A DNA stretch of 13,333 nt from contig CAZKND010000033.1 in the NCBI GenBank assembly GCA_964554215.1, positions 1 to 13,333 on the forward strand, read 5' to 3'. Positions within the stretch are counted from its first letter, which is position 1. Every line of letters begins with the position of its first letter. The DNA comes from CAYLJV01 sp964554215. GTDB lineage: Archaea; Hadarchaeota; Hadarchaeia; Hadarchaeales; JAGGTB01. A program made the position numbers and the translations under genes. Below are positions 6,604-12,864 of the stretch, one piece after another. The notes beneath the pieces are model-generated. The model ran no database searches. It was not told the origin of the DNA and saw only the letters and a program-made list of their open reading frames with translations.

Positions 6604-6876
6604 ATGACCATTACTAAGGAAAATCTCTTCCAGCACGAGTTGATTGGACTAGAGATGAAGATTTTGGACAGTTCTGAGCCCTCTTTAATAGGTAAGGATG
6701 GTGTTATTATGGATGAAACTAAGAATATGATAACTTTGAAAGACGAGGAAGGATTAAAAAAAGTTCCCAAAAGAGGTATAAAGATGTCAATAACGACTCC
6801 AAAAGGAGAAGAAGTAAAAGTGAAGGGAAAAGAATTAGAAGCCCGGCCTGAAGATAGGGTAAAGAAACTAAGGTGA
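6604..6876 (+). CDS. rnp1: RNase P protein component 1 (Rpp29/POP4 homologue)
   Basis: This is a protein subunit of archaeal RNase P, which removes 5' leaders from pre-tRNA; p29 pairs with Rpp21. The 90 residues show the family start ITKENLFQHELIGLEMKIL, then the Sm-like barrel (LIGKDGVIMDETKNMITL, ~27-45) and KVPKRGIKMSI. ATG 6604 is preferred: it matches the family N-terminus, and AGGGT (6594-6598) lies just upstream. An in-frame ATG at 6586 would overlap the aIF1 gene by 11 bases. The gene keeps its usual place before uS17, tying tRNA maturation to ribosome synthesis. Confidence 0.93.
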   Translation: MTITKENLFQHELIGLEMKILDSSEPSLIGKDGVIMDETKNMITLKDEEGLKKVPKRGIKMSITTPKGEEVKVKGKELEARPEDRVKKLR

Positions 6877-6880
6877 AAAT

Positions 6881-7216
6881 ATGGTAAGTTCGAATATTAA
6901 GAAACCAGAGGAAGAATGTGAAGATAAGAAATGTCCGCATCATGGCAATCTTAAGGTTAGAGGAAGGACTTTTGAAGGCAAGATTGTGAGTGACAAGATG
7001 GACAATACTGTTATAATCGAGAGATATTATTCTGAGAAAGTTCCTAAATTTGAGAGATATGAAAGGAGATCATCTCGAATACAGGCTCATAATCCTCCAT
7101 GTATTGGAGCGAGTGAAGGAGATGAAGTTAAGATTGGGGAATGTAGAAAACTTAGCAAACAAAAATCTTTTGTCGTTTTAGAGAAGAAGCAAGCGGAGGG
7201 TGAACAAAATGCCTAG
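6881..7216 (+). CDS. rps17: Small-subunit ribosomal protein uS17
   Basis: uS17 is a primary 16S rRNA-binding OB-fold protein of the 30S body. The 111 residues have the archaeal N-terminus with Cys13 and Cys18 (ECEDKKCPHHGNLKVRG), then the OB fold: GKIVSDKMDNTVIIERYY, VPKFERYERRSSRIQAHNPP and GDEVKIGECRKLSKQKSFVVLE. The C-terminal KKQAEGEQNA is non-conserved and its coding sequence overlaps the uL14 start by eight bases. AAGGTGA at 6869-6875 (ending the p29 gene) is its ribosome-binding site. Confidence 0.97.
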   Translation: MVSSNIKKPEEECEDKKCPHHGNLKVRGRTFEGKIVSDKMDNTVIIERYYSEKVPKFERYERRSSRIQAHNPPCIGASEGDEVKIGECRKLSKQKSFVVLEKKQAEGEQNA

Positions 7217-7622
7217 CTCGAAATCCGGTTCTCCTCCAGTAGTCCCAACGAAAACGTTGTCTCAGGGGGCTCGTCTTGAGTGTGCCGATAACAGTGGTGC
7301 TAAGGAATTGGGTTTGATATCTGTAGTAGGATATAAGGGTACTCGTAGGAGGATGGCTAAGGCGGGGGTTGGGGATATGTTTGTAGCTTCTGTCAAAAAG
7401 GGTAAACCGGAACTTCGTAAACAAGTAGTTCACGGGATTGTCATAAGGCAAACTAAGGAATATCGTAGATTGAATGGTATGAGAGTAAAATTTGAAGATA
7501 ATGCTTCTGTGCTTGTTAACTCAGAGGGCGAACCTCAAGGATCCGAGGTTACAGGCCCTATAGCCAGAGAGGCAGCTGAAAGGTGGCCACAGGTAGCGGG
7601 GATTTCTACAATAATTGTTTAG
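7209..7622 (+). CDS. rpl14: Large-subunit ribosomal protein uL14
   Basis: uL14 binds 23S rRNA at the subunit interface, near the binding site of GTPase factors. The 137 residues contain LECADNSGAKELGLISVVGYKGTRRR, the family signature VVHGIVIRQTKEYRR, and GMRVKFEDNASVLVN, ending in AAERWPQVAGISTIIV. ATG 7209 is chosen because GGAGGGTGA (7196-7204) sits just upstream; GTG 7200, within that site, would add three residues and lose it. The start overlaps uS17 by eight bases. The first ~15 residues (SSKSGSPPVVPTKTL) are a small archaeal-style extension. Confidence 0.97.
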   Translation: MPSSKSGSPPVVPTKTLSQGARLECADNSGAKELGLISVVGYKGTRRRMAKAGVGDMFVASVKKGKPELRKQVVHGIVIRQTKEYRRLNGMRVKFEDNASVLVNSEGEPQGSEVTGPIAREAAERWPQVAGISTIIV

Positions 7623-7631
7623 GTGATTATG

Positions 7632-8027
7632 ATGGATAATGGTGAAAAAGATCTTCATAGGAAAATGAAATCGATTTCAGCTCGTCTTGGACCTGAGATA
7701 AGAGACAATTATGATTTTAGGTCAATTTCCCTTAGAGCTGGTGATGAAGTTCGAGTAAAACGAGGGGATTTTAAGGGTTTAGAAGGGGAAATAACAGAGG
7801 TTGATACTGATAATCAGCGTATATTGGTGGAGGGAGTGGATGTGGCGACAGCTGATGAAACTGAGGTTTCGAATCCGGTACATCCGTCAAATGTAGAAGT
7901 AATTGATCTTGAAGATGATGATAAAAGAAATAAGATAATAGAAAGGAGGTCAGAAAATGTCGAAAAAAGGAGAGAAGAACCATCTGAAGAGGATGAACGC
8001 ACCGAAAGTACGGAAAGCTCCGAGTAA
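7632..8027 (+). CDS. rpl24: Large-subunit ribosomal protein uL24
   Basis: uL24 starts 50S assembly and ends up near the tunnel exit. The 131 residues have the archaeal N-terminus (HRKMKSISARLGPEIRDNY), the KOW motif at ~36-60 (LRAGDEVRVKRGDFKGLEGEITEVD) and VHPSNVEVIDLEDDDKR, where many archaeal uL24 proteins are nearly finished. Here an extra acidic/basic tail (ERRSENVEKRREE, then Ser/Glu/Thr-rich) runs on, and its last 71 bases are also the start of eS4, read one base later. Start: GGTGAT at 7622-7627 favours ATG 7632 (four-base spacing); ATG 7629 or GTG 7623 are alternatives. Confidence 0.95.
   Translation: MDNGEKDLHRKMKSISARLGPEIRDNYDFRSISLRAGDEVRVKRGDFKGLEGEITEVDTDNQRILVEGVDVATADETEVSNPVHPSNVEVIDLEDDDKRNKIIERRSENVEKRREEPSEEDERTESTESSE
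7944..7950 (+). promoter_or_regulatory. Ribosome-binding site for eS4, inside uL24
   Basis: AGGAGGT, six bases before ATG 7957, lies wholly within the coding sequence of uL24. It supports ATG 7957 as the true eS4 start despite the 71-base overlap. Confidence 0.75.
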
Positions 8028-8685
8028 AGAGGATAAATGGGCCGTAACTACTTCGCCCGGTCCTCATAAAGGAGTAGATTCTGTTCCTTTGTCGGTAGCT
8101 TTGCGAGATAATTTAGAGCTAGCTCGGACTCGGAAAGAGGCTGAAAAAATTTTGGGTGAAGGGACAGTTTCTGTTGATGGCAAGGTAAGGAGGAATCCTA
8201 ATTATCCTGTTGGCCTTATGGATGTAATTAAGTTGAGTGAGAATGGGGAAAGTTGGAGAGTGTTTTACGATCAGAAAGGATATATTTTAGTTGATGAGAT
8301 AGACGATGAGGAGAACGATTTCAAGTTAGGGAAAGTTGTGGGAAAACATCCCTATAAGGGAGGAAAATTGCAGATTTCGTTCCATGATGGGAAGACAATA
8401 ATTGGAGATTTTGAAGATGTTGATATTGGCGATACTTTGAAGCTTTCTTTACCAGAACTTGAAGTTGAGAAGCATGTTAAATGTGAAGAGGGTAATATTG
8501 CTCTTATCACGGGCGGAACTAATGTTGGTTCAGTTGGTGAGATCGAAGAGTGCTTGGAGATAGAGGGTTCTTCTTCAGATCAGTTTAGGATTTCAATAGA
8601 TGATGAAGAGTTTCAATCCCCTGAGGAATATGTTTTCGTAGTTGGGGAAGATGAACCGATAATTTCTCTTCCGGAGGATGATTAA
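7957..8685 (+). CDS. rps4e: Small-subunit ribosomal protein eS4
   Basis: eS4 is an archaeal/eukaryotic 30S protein, unrelated in role to bacterial uS4. The 242 residues match archaeal length (~235-245). The N-terminus HLKRMNAPKVRKAPSKEDKW and TSPGPHKGVDSVPLSVALRD is the family hallmark; an S4-type RNA-binding domain spans ~45-95 (ARTRKEAEKILGEGTVSVDGKVRRNPNYPVGLMDVI); a KOW-like segment follows at ~178-195 (NIALITGGTNVGSVGEI). The start is supported by AGGAGGT six bases upstream and by homology of the first residues, and lies 71 bases inside uL24 in the next frame. The C-terminus is acidic. Confidence 0.97.
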   Translation: MSKKGEKNHLKRMNAPKVRKAPSKEDKWAVTTSPGPHKGVDSVPLSVALRDNLELARTRKEAEKILGEGTVSVDGKVRRNPNYPVGLMDVIKLSENGESWRVFYDQKGYILVDEIDDEENDFKLGKVVGKHPYKGGKLQISFHDGKTIIGDFEDVDIGDTLKLSLPELEVEKHVKCEEGNIALITGGTNVGSVGEIEECLEIEGSSSDQFRISIDDEEFQSPEEYVFVVGEDEPIISLPEDD

Positions 8686-8686
8686 G

Positions 8687-9193
8687 ATGAATACTATGAA
8701 GGATATTGAGATAGGAAAAGTTGTTTTGAATATGGGTATTGGTGAAGGAGGTAGAGAACTCTCGAAGGCCGAGGGAGTTTTAGAAGATATTGCTGGACAA
8801 GAGCCTGTTCGGACTTATGCGGTGCAAACAAATCAAACGTTAGAAGTTAGGGAAGGTACGCCTTTAGGTTGTAAGGTAACTCTTCGAGATGAGAAGGCGG
8901 AAAATATTCTTGATAAATTGTTAGAAATTAAGGGTTATGAGTTGGATGAGTCCTCTTTTGATCGCACAGGCAATTTCTCTTTTGGTATTGATGAACATAT
9001 AGAAATTTCCGGGATGGAGTATGATCCAAGTCTAGGAATTTATGGTATGGATGTCAACGTCAATTTGGTACGTCCAGGATTTAGAATAAAACGTAGAAAG
9101 AGGAAACCTAAGAAAATTTCAAATTCACATAGAATTGATAAAGAAGAGGCTATTGATTTTGTGGAAGAAGAATTAGATGTTGAGGTGGTCTAA
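8687..9193 (+). CDS. rpl5: Large-subunit ribosomal protein uL5
   Basis: uL5 binds 5S rRNA in the central protuberance with uL18. The 168 residues hold KVVLNMGIGEGGRELSKAEGVLEDIAGQEPVRT, REGTPLGCKVTLR and GIDEHIEISGMEYDPSLGIYGMDVNV, then a basic stretch RPGFRIKRRKRKPKK and an acidic C-terminus; this is the archaeal L5/L11-type pattern. ATG 8687 is taken as start: GGAGGATGAT (8673-8682) is close upstream. ATG 8678 would sit within that site and overlap eS4, and ATG 8696 is another possibility. Confidence 0.96.
   Translation: MNTMKDIEIGKVVLNMGIGEGGRELSKAEGVLEDIAGQEPVRTYAVQTNQTLEVREGTPLGCKVTLRDEKAENILDKLLEIKGYELDESSFDRTGNFSFGIDEHIEISGMEYDPSLGIYGMDVNVNLVRPGFRIKRRKRKPKKISNSHRIDKEEAIDFVEEELDVEVV
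9184..9189 (+). promoter_or_regulatory. Ribosome-binding site for the TTG start of uS14
   Basis: GGTGGT, four bases before TTG 9194, lies in the last codons of uL5. It supports a TTG start directly abutting the uL5 stop; no ATG or GTG is available in frame before the zinc motif. Confidence 0.65.
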
Positions 9194-9340
9194 TTGGCAG
9201 AGAAGGAAGAAGTTAAAGAAAGACCTGTATGTGAGAGGTGTGGGTCGCGTGGAGCTGTGTTTAAACAATATAATCTTCATCTGTGCAGAAGGTGTTTCAG
9301 AGAAATGGCTCCTAAAATTGGGTTTGAGAAACATGAGTAA
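9194..9340 (+). CDS. rps14: Small-subunit ribosomal protein uS14, zinc-binding form
   Basis: uS14 is a short 30S head protein. The 48-residue frame begins at TTG directly after the uL5 stop and reads AEKEEVKERPVCERCGSRG, then QYNLHLCRRCFREMAPKIGF. Cys13, Cys16, Cys31 and Cys34 form the CxxC-x14-CxxC zinc site of the archaeal protein, and the RxCFRE...IGF ending is conserved. Length is slightly below the common 50-56 residues. It fills the otherwise empty 150 bases between uL5 and uS8, as expected from cluster order. The use of TTG in an essential gene is noteworthy. Confidence 0.93.
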   Translation: MAEKEEVKERPVCERCGSRGAVFKQYNLHLCRRCFREMAPKIGFEKHE

Positions 9341-9349
9341 GGTGATAAG

Positions 9350-9739
9350 ATGAGTGATGATACTTTAGCTAACGCACTTTCAACTATCAAGAACCATGGT
9401 GAAATAAGGAAGAGTGAGTTAGAGATTAGTCCAGCTTCGAATTTGATAGGAAGTATTTTGGAGGTTATGGAGGAGGAAGGATATGTAGATAGTTTTGATT
9501 ACATTGATGATGGTAAAGGCGGGAGATTTGATGTGAATATGGCTGGAAATATCAATGATTGTGGAGTTATAAAGCCGAGGTTTTCTGTGGAGCATGGTGA
9601 TTTCGAAAAGTGGGAGAAGAGGTATCTTCCTGCGGAAGGATTTGGGGTATTGGCTGTTTCGACTCCGGATGGTGTAATTTCACATAAAGAAGCTAAAGAG
9701 AAAGGGAAAGGAGGCCGTTTACTAGCTTTCTTTTACTGA
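9350..9739 (+). CDS. rps8: Small-subunit ribosomal protein uS8
   Basis: uS8 is a primary binder of the 16S rRNA central domain. The 129 residues match archaeal S8 (~130): DTLANALSTIKNHGEIRKSELEI, NLIGSILEVMEEEGYVDSF, and the C-terminal part with VIKPRFSV, KRYLPAEGFGVLAVSTPDGVISHKEA and GGRLLAFFY, the archaeal/eukaryotic version (bacterial S8 ends differently). GGTGAT at 9341-9346 precedes ATG 9350. A 72-base non-coding gap follows, the longest in the ribosomal cluster. Confidence 0.97.
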   Translation: MSDDTLANALSTIKNHGEIRKSELEISPASNLIGSILEVMEEEGYVDSFDYIDDGKGGRFDVNMAGNINDCGVIKPRFSVEHGDFEKWEKRYLPAEGFGVLAVSTPDGVISHKEAKEKGKGGRLLAFFY

Positions 9740-9811
9740 TAAAAATTTTATTTTTCATGTTAAGGTTTAAGAAAAAAGTTATAGTTGAATAAGGATTTGA
9801 AAGGGATAAAA
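9740..9811 (+). promoter_or_regulatory. T-rich gap with possible weak terminator and internal promoter
   Basis: This 72-base gap between uS8 and uL6 begins with AAAAA (9741-9745), TTTT and TTTTT (9751-9755), which could form a weak A/T hairpin ending in a U-tract like archaeal terminators. Further on, TTTAAGAA (9766-9773) could act as a TATA-like box; a start ~25 bases later would fall near 9795, giving a short leader for uL6. AAAGGG at 9800-9805 is the likely ribosome-binding region for ATG 9812. All regulatory readings are inference. Confidence 0.35.
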
Positions 9812-10345
9812 ATGTTGGATAAAGGAATAAGAGAAAAAGTCGAGATACCTGATGAGTTGGAAGTTTCTCTTGATAATGGAGTCGTTACCGTTTCTGGACC
9901 GAATGGTGAGCTTTCGAAAGAGTTTGATATGCAAGGGATAAAAATTGAGGAGGAGTCCGGTGATTTGATTGTGAGTTCTGATACTTCTAGAAAAGAAAGT
10001 AGAGCTTCAGTTGGTACAGTTGTGTCTCATGTTCAGAACTTGTGTAAGGGGGTCACGGATGGTTTCACAAGCAAGTTGAAAGTCTTTTATTCTCATTTTC
10101 CAATTTCTATAGATACTACAGATAGGGAGCTAGTTATTGAGAATTTTATAGGTGAGGAAGAGCCAAGGCGGGCTGAAATAGTGGGGGACACGGATGTTGA
10201 GATTGATGGTGAAGAAATTTTTGTGAGTGGACCTAATAAGGAAGAAGTCGGGCAAACAGCTGCGAATATTGAGCAGACAGCTACTGTTGAGAATCGTGAT
10301 CCTAGAGTCTTTCAAGATGGGATTTACATAGTGGAGGCACCATAA
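9812..10345 (+). CDS. rpl6: Large-subunit ribosomal protein uL6
   Basis: uL6 lies near the GTPase-associated centre of the 50S subunit. The 177 residues form the typical two similar domains: EIPDELEVSLDNGVVTVSGPNGELSKEF (~residues 9-36) and the second with VEIDGEEIFVSGPNKEEVGQTAANIEQ. The centre has VSHVQNLCKGVTDGFTSKLKVFYSHFP, and the end is DPRVFQDGIYIVEAP. ATG 9812 gives the expected N-terminus; an in-frame TTG at 9785 would add nine unsupported residues. The stop shares its last base with the eL32 start (TAATG). Confidence 0.97.
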   Translation: MLDKGIREKVEIPDELEVSLDNGVVTVSGPNGELSKEFDMQGIKIEEESGDLIVSSDTSRKESRASVGTVVSHVQNLCKGVTDGFTSKLKVFYSHFPISIDTTDRELVIENFIGEEEPRRAEIVGDTDVEIDGEEIFVSGPNKEEVGQTAANIEQTATVENRDPRVFQDGIYIVEAP

Positions 10346-10716
10346 TGGGTAAGAAGAAATTCAAGACGCAAGGTTCGGAATATAAGAGGGTAGATGATAC
10401 TTGGAGAAAGCCGAAAGGTGGAGATAGTAAAGCAAGGCTGGAGAAAAAAGATAAACCGGACTTGGTTAAGATTGGTTACAAGAAGCCTGATTCTGAGAGA
10501 GGTATACATCCTTCAGGATACAGGGAAGTGTTAGTCCATAACGTTTCTGATGCCGAGGATGTCGATTCTGAGACCCATGCTATTAGGATAGCATCTAACG
10601 TTGGCGGCAGGAAAAGAGAAGACATTCTAGAATTTGCTGATGAAAATGATATCAAAGTATTGAATGATAGGAGGGAGAAAGATGAAACTGAAGATGCAGA
10701 AGAGGATAGCAGCTGA
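10345..10716 (+). CDS. rpl32e: Large-subunit ribosomal protein eL32
   Basis: eL32 is an archaeal/eukaryotic 50S protein with no bacterial counterpart. The 123 residues show KKKFKTQGSEYKRVDDTWRKPKG, GYKKPDSERGIHPSGYREVLVHN and the ending AIRIASNVGGRKREDILEFADENDIKVLN, all typical. It lacks the long N-terminal extension found in Halobacteria. After LNDRREK the protein ends in a very acidic tail (DETEDAEEDSS), whose 35 bases are also read one base later as the basic start of eL19. Its own start overlaps the uL6 stop by one base. Confidence 0.96.
   Translation: MGKKKFKTQGSEYKRVDDTWRKPKGGDSKARLEKKDKPDLVKIGYKKPDSERGIHPSGYREVLVHNVSDAEDVDSETHAIRIASNVGGRKREDILEFADENDIKVLNDRREKDETEDAEEDSS
10669..10675 (+). 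promoter_or_regulatory. Ribosome-binding site deciding the eL19 start
   Basis: AGGAGGG, six bases before ATG 10682 and inside eL32. It favours ATG 10682 over the in-frame ATG at 10664, which lies upstream of the site. Confidence 0.75.
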
Positions 10717-11134
10717 AATAATGGATGTAGGTGAAAATAAGGTTTGGATGGATCCAGATCGGATTGATGAAATATCTACAGCTATCACTAAGGATGATAT
10801 AAGGAGACTCATTGATGATGGGGCTATTAAGTCTGAGACTAAAAGATCCGTAAGTAGGTCTAGAGCTCGTAAGAGAGATGAACAGAGGAAAAAAGGAAAG
10901 CAGAGTGGTCCTGGTACGCGGAAAGGTTCAAAGGAAGGTAGAAAGTCGGAGAAAGAAGAGTGGATGGGAAATGTAAGAGCACTCCGTCGGAAATTGAAAG
11001 AGCTGAGAGATGAAGACGTAATAGATTCTAGCTTATATAGAGAGTTGTACAATAAGGTTAAAGGTGGGGCTTTTCGAAGTAAGTCTCATCTAGAAACGTA
11101 TCTGGAAGAGAGAAATATTTTGGAGGGTGAATAA
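10682..11134 (+). CDS. rpl19e: Large-subunit ribosomal protein eL19
   Basis: eL19 is a long helical archaeal/eukaryotic 50S protein that reaches toward the small subunit. The 150 residues equal the usual archaeal length (~149). Seen: MQKRIAAEIMDVGENKVWMDPDRIDEI (the VWxDP motif), IRRLIDDGAIK, then the basic SRSRARKRDEQRKKGKQSG and GPGTRKGSKEGR region, and a C-terminal helix with YRELYNKVKGGAFRSKSHLETYL. The start is set by AGGAGGG six bases upstream, giving a 35-base overlap with the end of eL32. Confidence 0.97.
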   Translation: MKLKMQKRIAAEIMDVGENKVWMDPDRIDEISTAITKDDIRRLIDDGAIKSETKRSVSRSRARKRDEQRKKGKQSGPGTRKGSKEGRKSEKEEWMGNVRALRRKLKELRDEDVIDSSLYRELYNKVKGGAFRSKSHLETYLEERNILEGE

Positions 11135-11135
11135 G

Positions 11136-11723
11136 ATGGTAAAATATGGTCCACATAGACGAGTTCCTTATAGAAGGGAGAGAGAAGGTAGGACAGATTA
11201 TGATTATAGAAGAGGACTTTTGAGATCCGGAAAACCTAGGTTGATTGCTAGAATATCTCTAAAACATGTTAGAGCTCAGATTGCCAGTCCAGGTGAGGAT
11301 GGCGATGAAATTATCACTTCAGCATTTTCAAAGGAATTATCCGAATGGGATTGGAAGGGATACACGGCTAATACACCTTCTGCATACTTGGTTGGATTGT
11401 TGTGTGGTTTTAGAGCTCAGGAGGAGGGTGTGGAGGAATGCGTTTTGGATATAGATCGGTTTGTTGCTTCTCCTCAAGCTAAAGTTTTCGCTGTTCTCAA
11501 AGGAGCTATTGATGCGGGTTTGAGAGTTCCACATAACGAGAGAGTTTTGCCTGAAGATAGTAGATGTAGTGGAGAACATATTGCAGCTTATGGTGAACAG
11601 TTAGATGGAGAGGAGTATGAGAAACAGTTCTCCAAATATTTGGAGAAAGATTTAGAACCGGAGGACCTTCCGGAGCACTTTAATGAAGTTAAAGATGCTA
11701 TTAAAAAGCAGTATGGTGGATGA
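11136..11723 (+). CDS. rpl18: Large-subunit ribosomal protein uL18
   Basis: uL18 binds 5S rRNA with uL5. The 195 residues agree with the long archaeal/eukaryotic form (bacterial uL18 is ~115). The start KYGPHRRVPYRREREGRTDY and YRRGLLRSGKPRLIAR is typical, followed by KGYTANTPSAYLVGLLCG, DIDRFVASPQAKVFAVLKGAIDAGLRVPHNERVLP and an acidic C-terminal region. ATG 11136 is chosen from GGAGGGTGA at 11122-11130; GTG 11127 lies within that site. The stop overlaps the upstream candidate uS5 start (ATGA). Confidence 0.96.
   Translation: MVKYGPHRRVPYRREREGRTDYDYRRGLLRSGKPRLIARISLKHVRAQIASPGEDGDEIITSAFSKELSEWDWKGYTANTPSAYLVGLLCGFRAQEEGVEECVLDIDRFVASPQAKVFAVLKGAIDAGLRVPHNERVLPEDSRCSGEHIAAYGEQLDGEEYEKQFSKYLEKDLEPEDLPEHFNEVKDAIKKQYGG
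11715..11719 (+). promoter_or_regulatory. Ribosome-binding site deciding the uS5 start
   Basis: GGTGG ends directly before ATG 11720 (no spacing) but lies six bases before the in-frame ATG 11726, so the latter is the more likely start; the difference is two residues. Confidence 0.55.
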
Positions 11724-11725
11724 AA

Positions 11726-12394
11726 ATGAAAGAAGCGGAAGATGTTGAAGACCAATGGATCCCTAGGACTGAATTGGGTAGAAAAGTGAAAGAAGGAGAG
11801 ATAACAAGCCTTTCGGAGATATTAGAGAGAGGAAAGAGACCTAGAGAAGTTGAGATAGTTGATGAGTTGGTTCCGGACTTAGAGGATGAAATTTTGAACG
11901 TTAATCTCGTTCAGCGTATGCACAGATCTGGAAGAAGGATGAGCTTTAGGGTAACAGCGGTAGTTGGAAATAGAGATGGAATAATCGGAATGGCACATAC
12001 CAGTGCTGGTGAAGTGGCTCCATCTATTCAGAAGGCTATTAATTCTGCTAAACTCAACGTTATCCAAATTCGTAGAGGGTGTGGGAGCTGGGAGTGTGGT
12101 TGTGGAAGGCCTCATACTGTGCCTTGTGAAGTTACAGGACAAGAAGGAAGTGTCAGTGTTAATTTGAAACCTGCTCCGCGTGGATTGGGGATAGCGGCTT
12201 CTGAAATTCCTCGAAAAGTTCTCGAGTTAGCAGGGATTGAGGACATTTGGACAAAAGCTGATGGACAGACACGTACTACAATCAACTTTGGTTTGGCGAC
12301 GTATGATGCGTTGAAACAGACCACAAAGATGGCTTTTAGTGGTTCGGCTTCGAAAAATGTTGTTTCTGGTAAGGTTGGTGGTGAGAGTGAATAA
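11726..12394 (+). CDS. rps5: Small-subunit ribosomal protein uS5
   Basis: uS5 shapes the mRNA entry tunnel and affects decoding accuracy. The 222 residues are near the archaeal norm (~210-235). Seen: WIPRTELGRKVKEGEITSLSEIL, then the double-stranded-RNA-binding-like N-domain QRMHRSGRRMSFRVTAVVG, IGMAHTSAGEVAPSIQKAI, the archaeal Cys-rich RRGCGSWECGCGRPHTVPCEV, and the C-domain RGLGIAASEIPRKVLELAGIEDIW. Start ATG 11726 is favoured by spacing to GGTGG; ATG 11720, overlapping the uL18 stop, would add two residues. The end overlaps the uL30 start by eight bases. Confidence 0.96.
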   Translation: MKEAEDVEDQWIPRTELGRKVKEGEITSLSEILERGKRPREVEIVDELVPDLEDEILNVNLVQRMHRSGRRMSFRVTAVVGNRDGIIGMAHTSAGEVAPSIQKAINSAKLNVIQIRRGCGSWECGCGRPHTVPCEVTGQEGSVSVNLKPAPRGLGIAASEIPRKVLELAGIEDIWTKADGQTRTTINFGLATYDALKQTTKMAFSGSASKNVVSGKVGGESE

Positions 12395-12854
12395 ATTAGC
12401 AGTAGTTAGGATTCGTGGAGAGCCTGACCTAAAAAAAGAAGTTCGAGATACTCTAAAGATGCTGAATTTGGATAGGGTGAATCAGTGCTCTGTTGTAAGT
12501 GATGAATCTACTTATAGAGGCATGTTGGACAGGTGTAAAGAGGCGGTTACTTGGGGAGATTTGGATTCTGAAGTTTTTGAAAGGTTGCTTCTTGAAAGGG
12601 GAGAGTTTGAAGGTGGAGAGGAAGTTAGTGATGATAGTGTTGAGGAAAGGACTTCATTTGATTCTGTGAAGGATGTTGTGGAGGCTGTTTATGAAGATGA
12701 TTTGGACCTTTCTGACATTGATAGTTTAAAACCTGTATTTAGATTGCACCCTCCTAAAAAGGGTTATAATTCGGTAAATCGTTCTTTTGAGAATGGCGGA
12801 GCGAAAGGTTTTCGAGGGGAGAAAATCAACGATTTGATTATGAGAATGATTTGA
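12387..12854 (+). CDS. rpl30: Large-subunit ribosomal protein uL30
   Basis: uL30 is a 50S protein; the archaeal form (~155 residues) is larger than the bacterial one (~60). The 155 residues begin NKLAVVRIRGEPDLKKEVRDTLKMLNLDRVNQC, have TYRGMLDRCKEAVTWGDLDSEVFERLLLERG, and end with FRLHPPKKGYNSVNRSFENGGAKGFRGEKINDLIMRM. The start is GTG 12387, matching the family N-terminus and placed just after GGTGGTGA (12377-12384). The frame stays open upstream to 12339, but that extension overlaps uS5 and is not family-like. The middle (EFEGGEEVSDDSVEE) is acidic. Confidence 0.95.
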   Translation: MNKLAVVRIRGEPDLKKEVRDTLKMLNLDRVNQCSVVSDESTYRGMLDRCKEAVTWGDLDSEVFERLLLERGEFEGGEEVSDDSVEERTSFDSVKDVVEAVYEDDLDLSDIDSLKPVFRLHPPKKGYNSVNRSFENGGAKGFRGEKINDLIMRMI

Positions 12855-12860
12855 GGTGAT
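12853..12860 (+). promoter_or_regulatory. Ribosome-binding site pointing to a TTG start for uL15
   Basis: GAGGTGAT, a strong complement to the 16S 3' end, overlaps GTG 12856 and ATG 12859 and lies four bases before TTG 12865. The spacing is like that at uL24 and uS14, so TTG is the likelier start. Confidence 0.5.
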
Positions 12861-12864
12861 GGTT

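Noticed and set aside
9194..9349. Apparent non-coding stretch between uL5 and uS8
   Set aside because: It encodes the 48-residue zinc-form uS14 from a TTG start, so it is not a gap.
11266..11454. 62-codon + strand frame inside uL18
   Set aside because: Out-of-frame shadow of uL18 with no family resemblance and no start signal of its own.
12339..12386. Upstream extension of uL30
   Set aside because: The added residues (VRLRKMLFLVRLVVRV) overlap uS5 coding and are absent from the family; the real N-terminus starts at GTG 12387.
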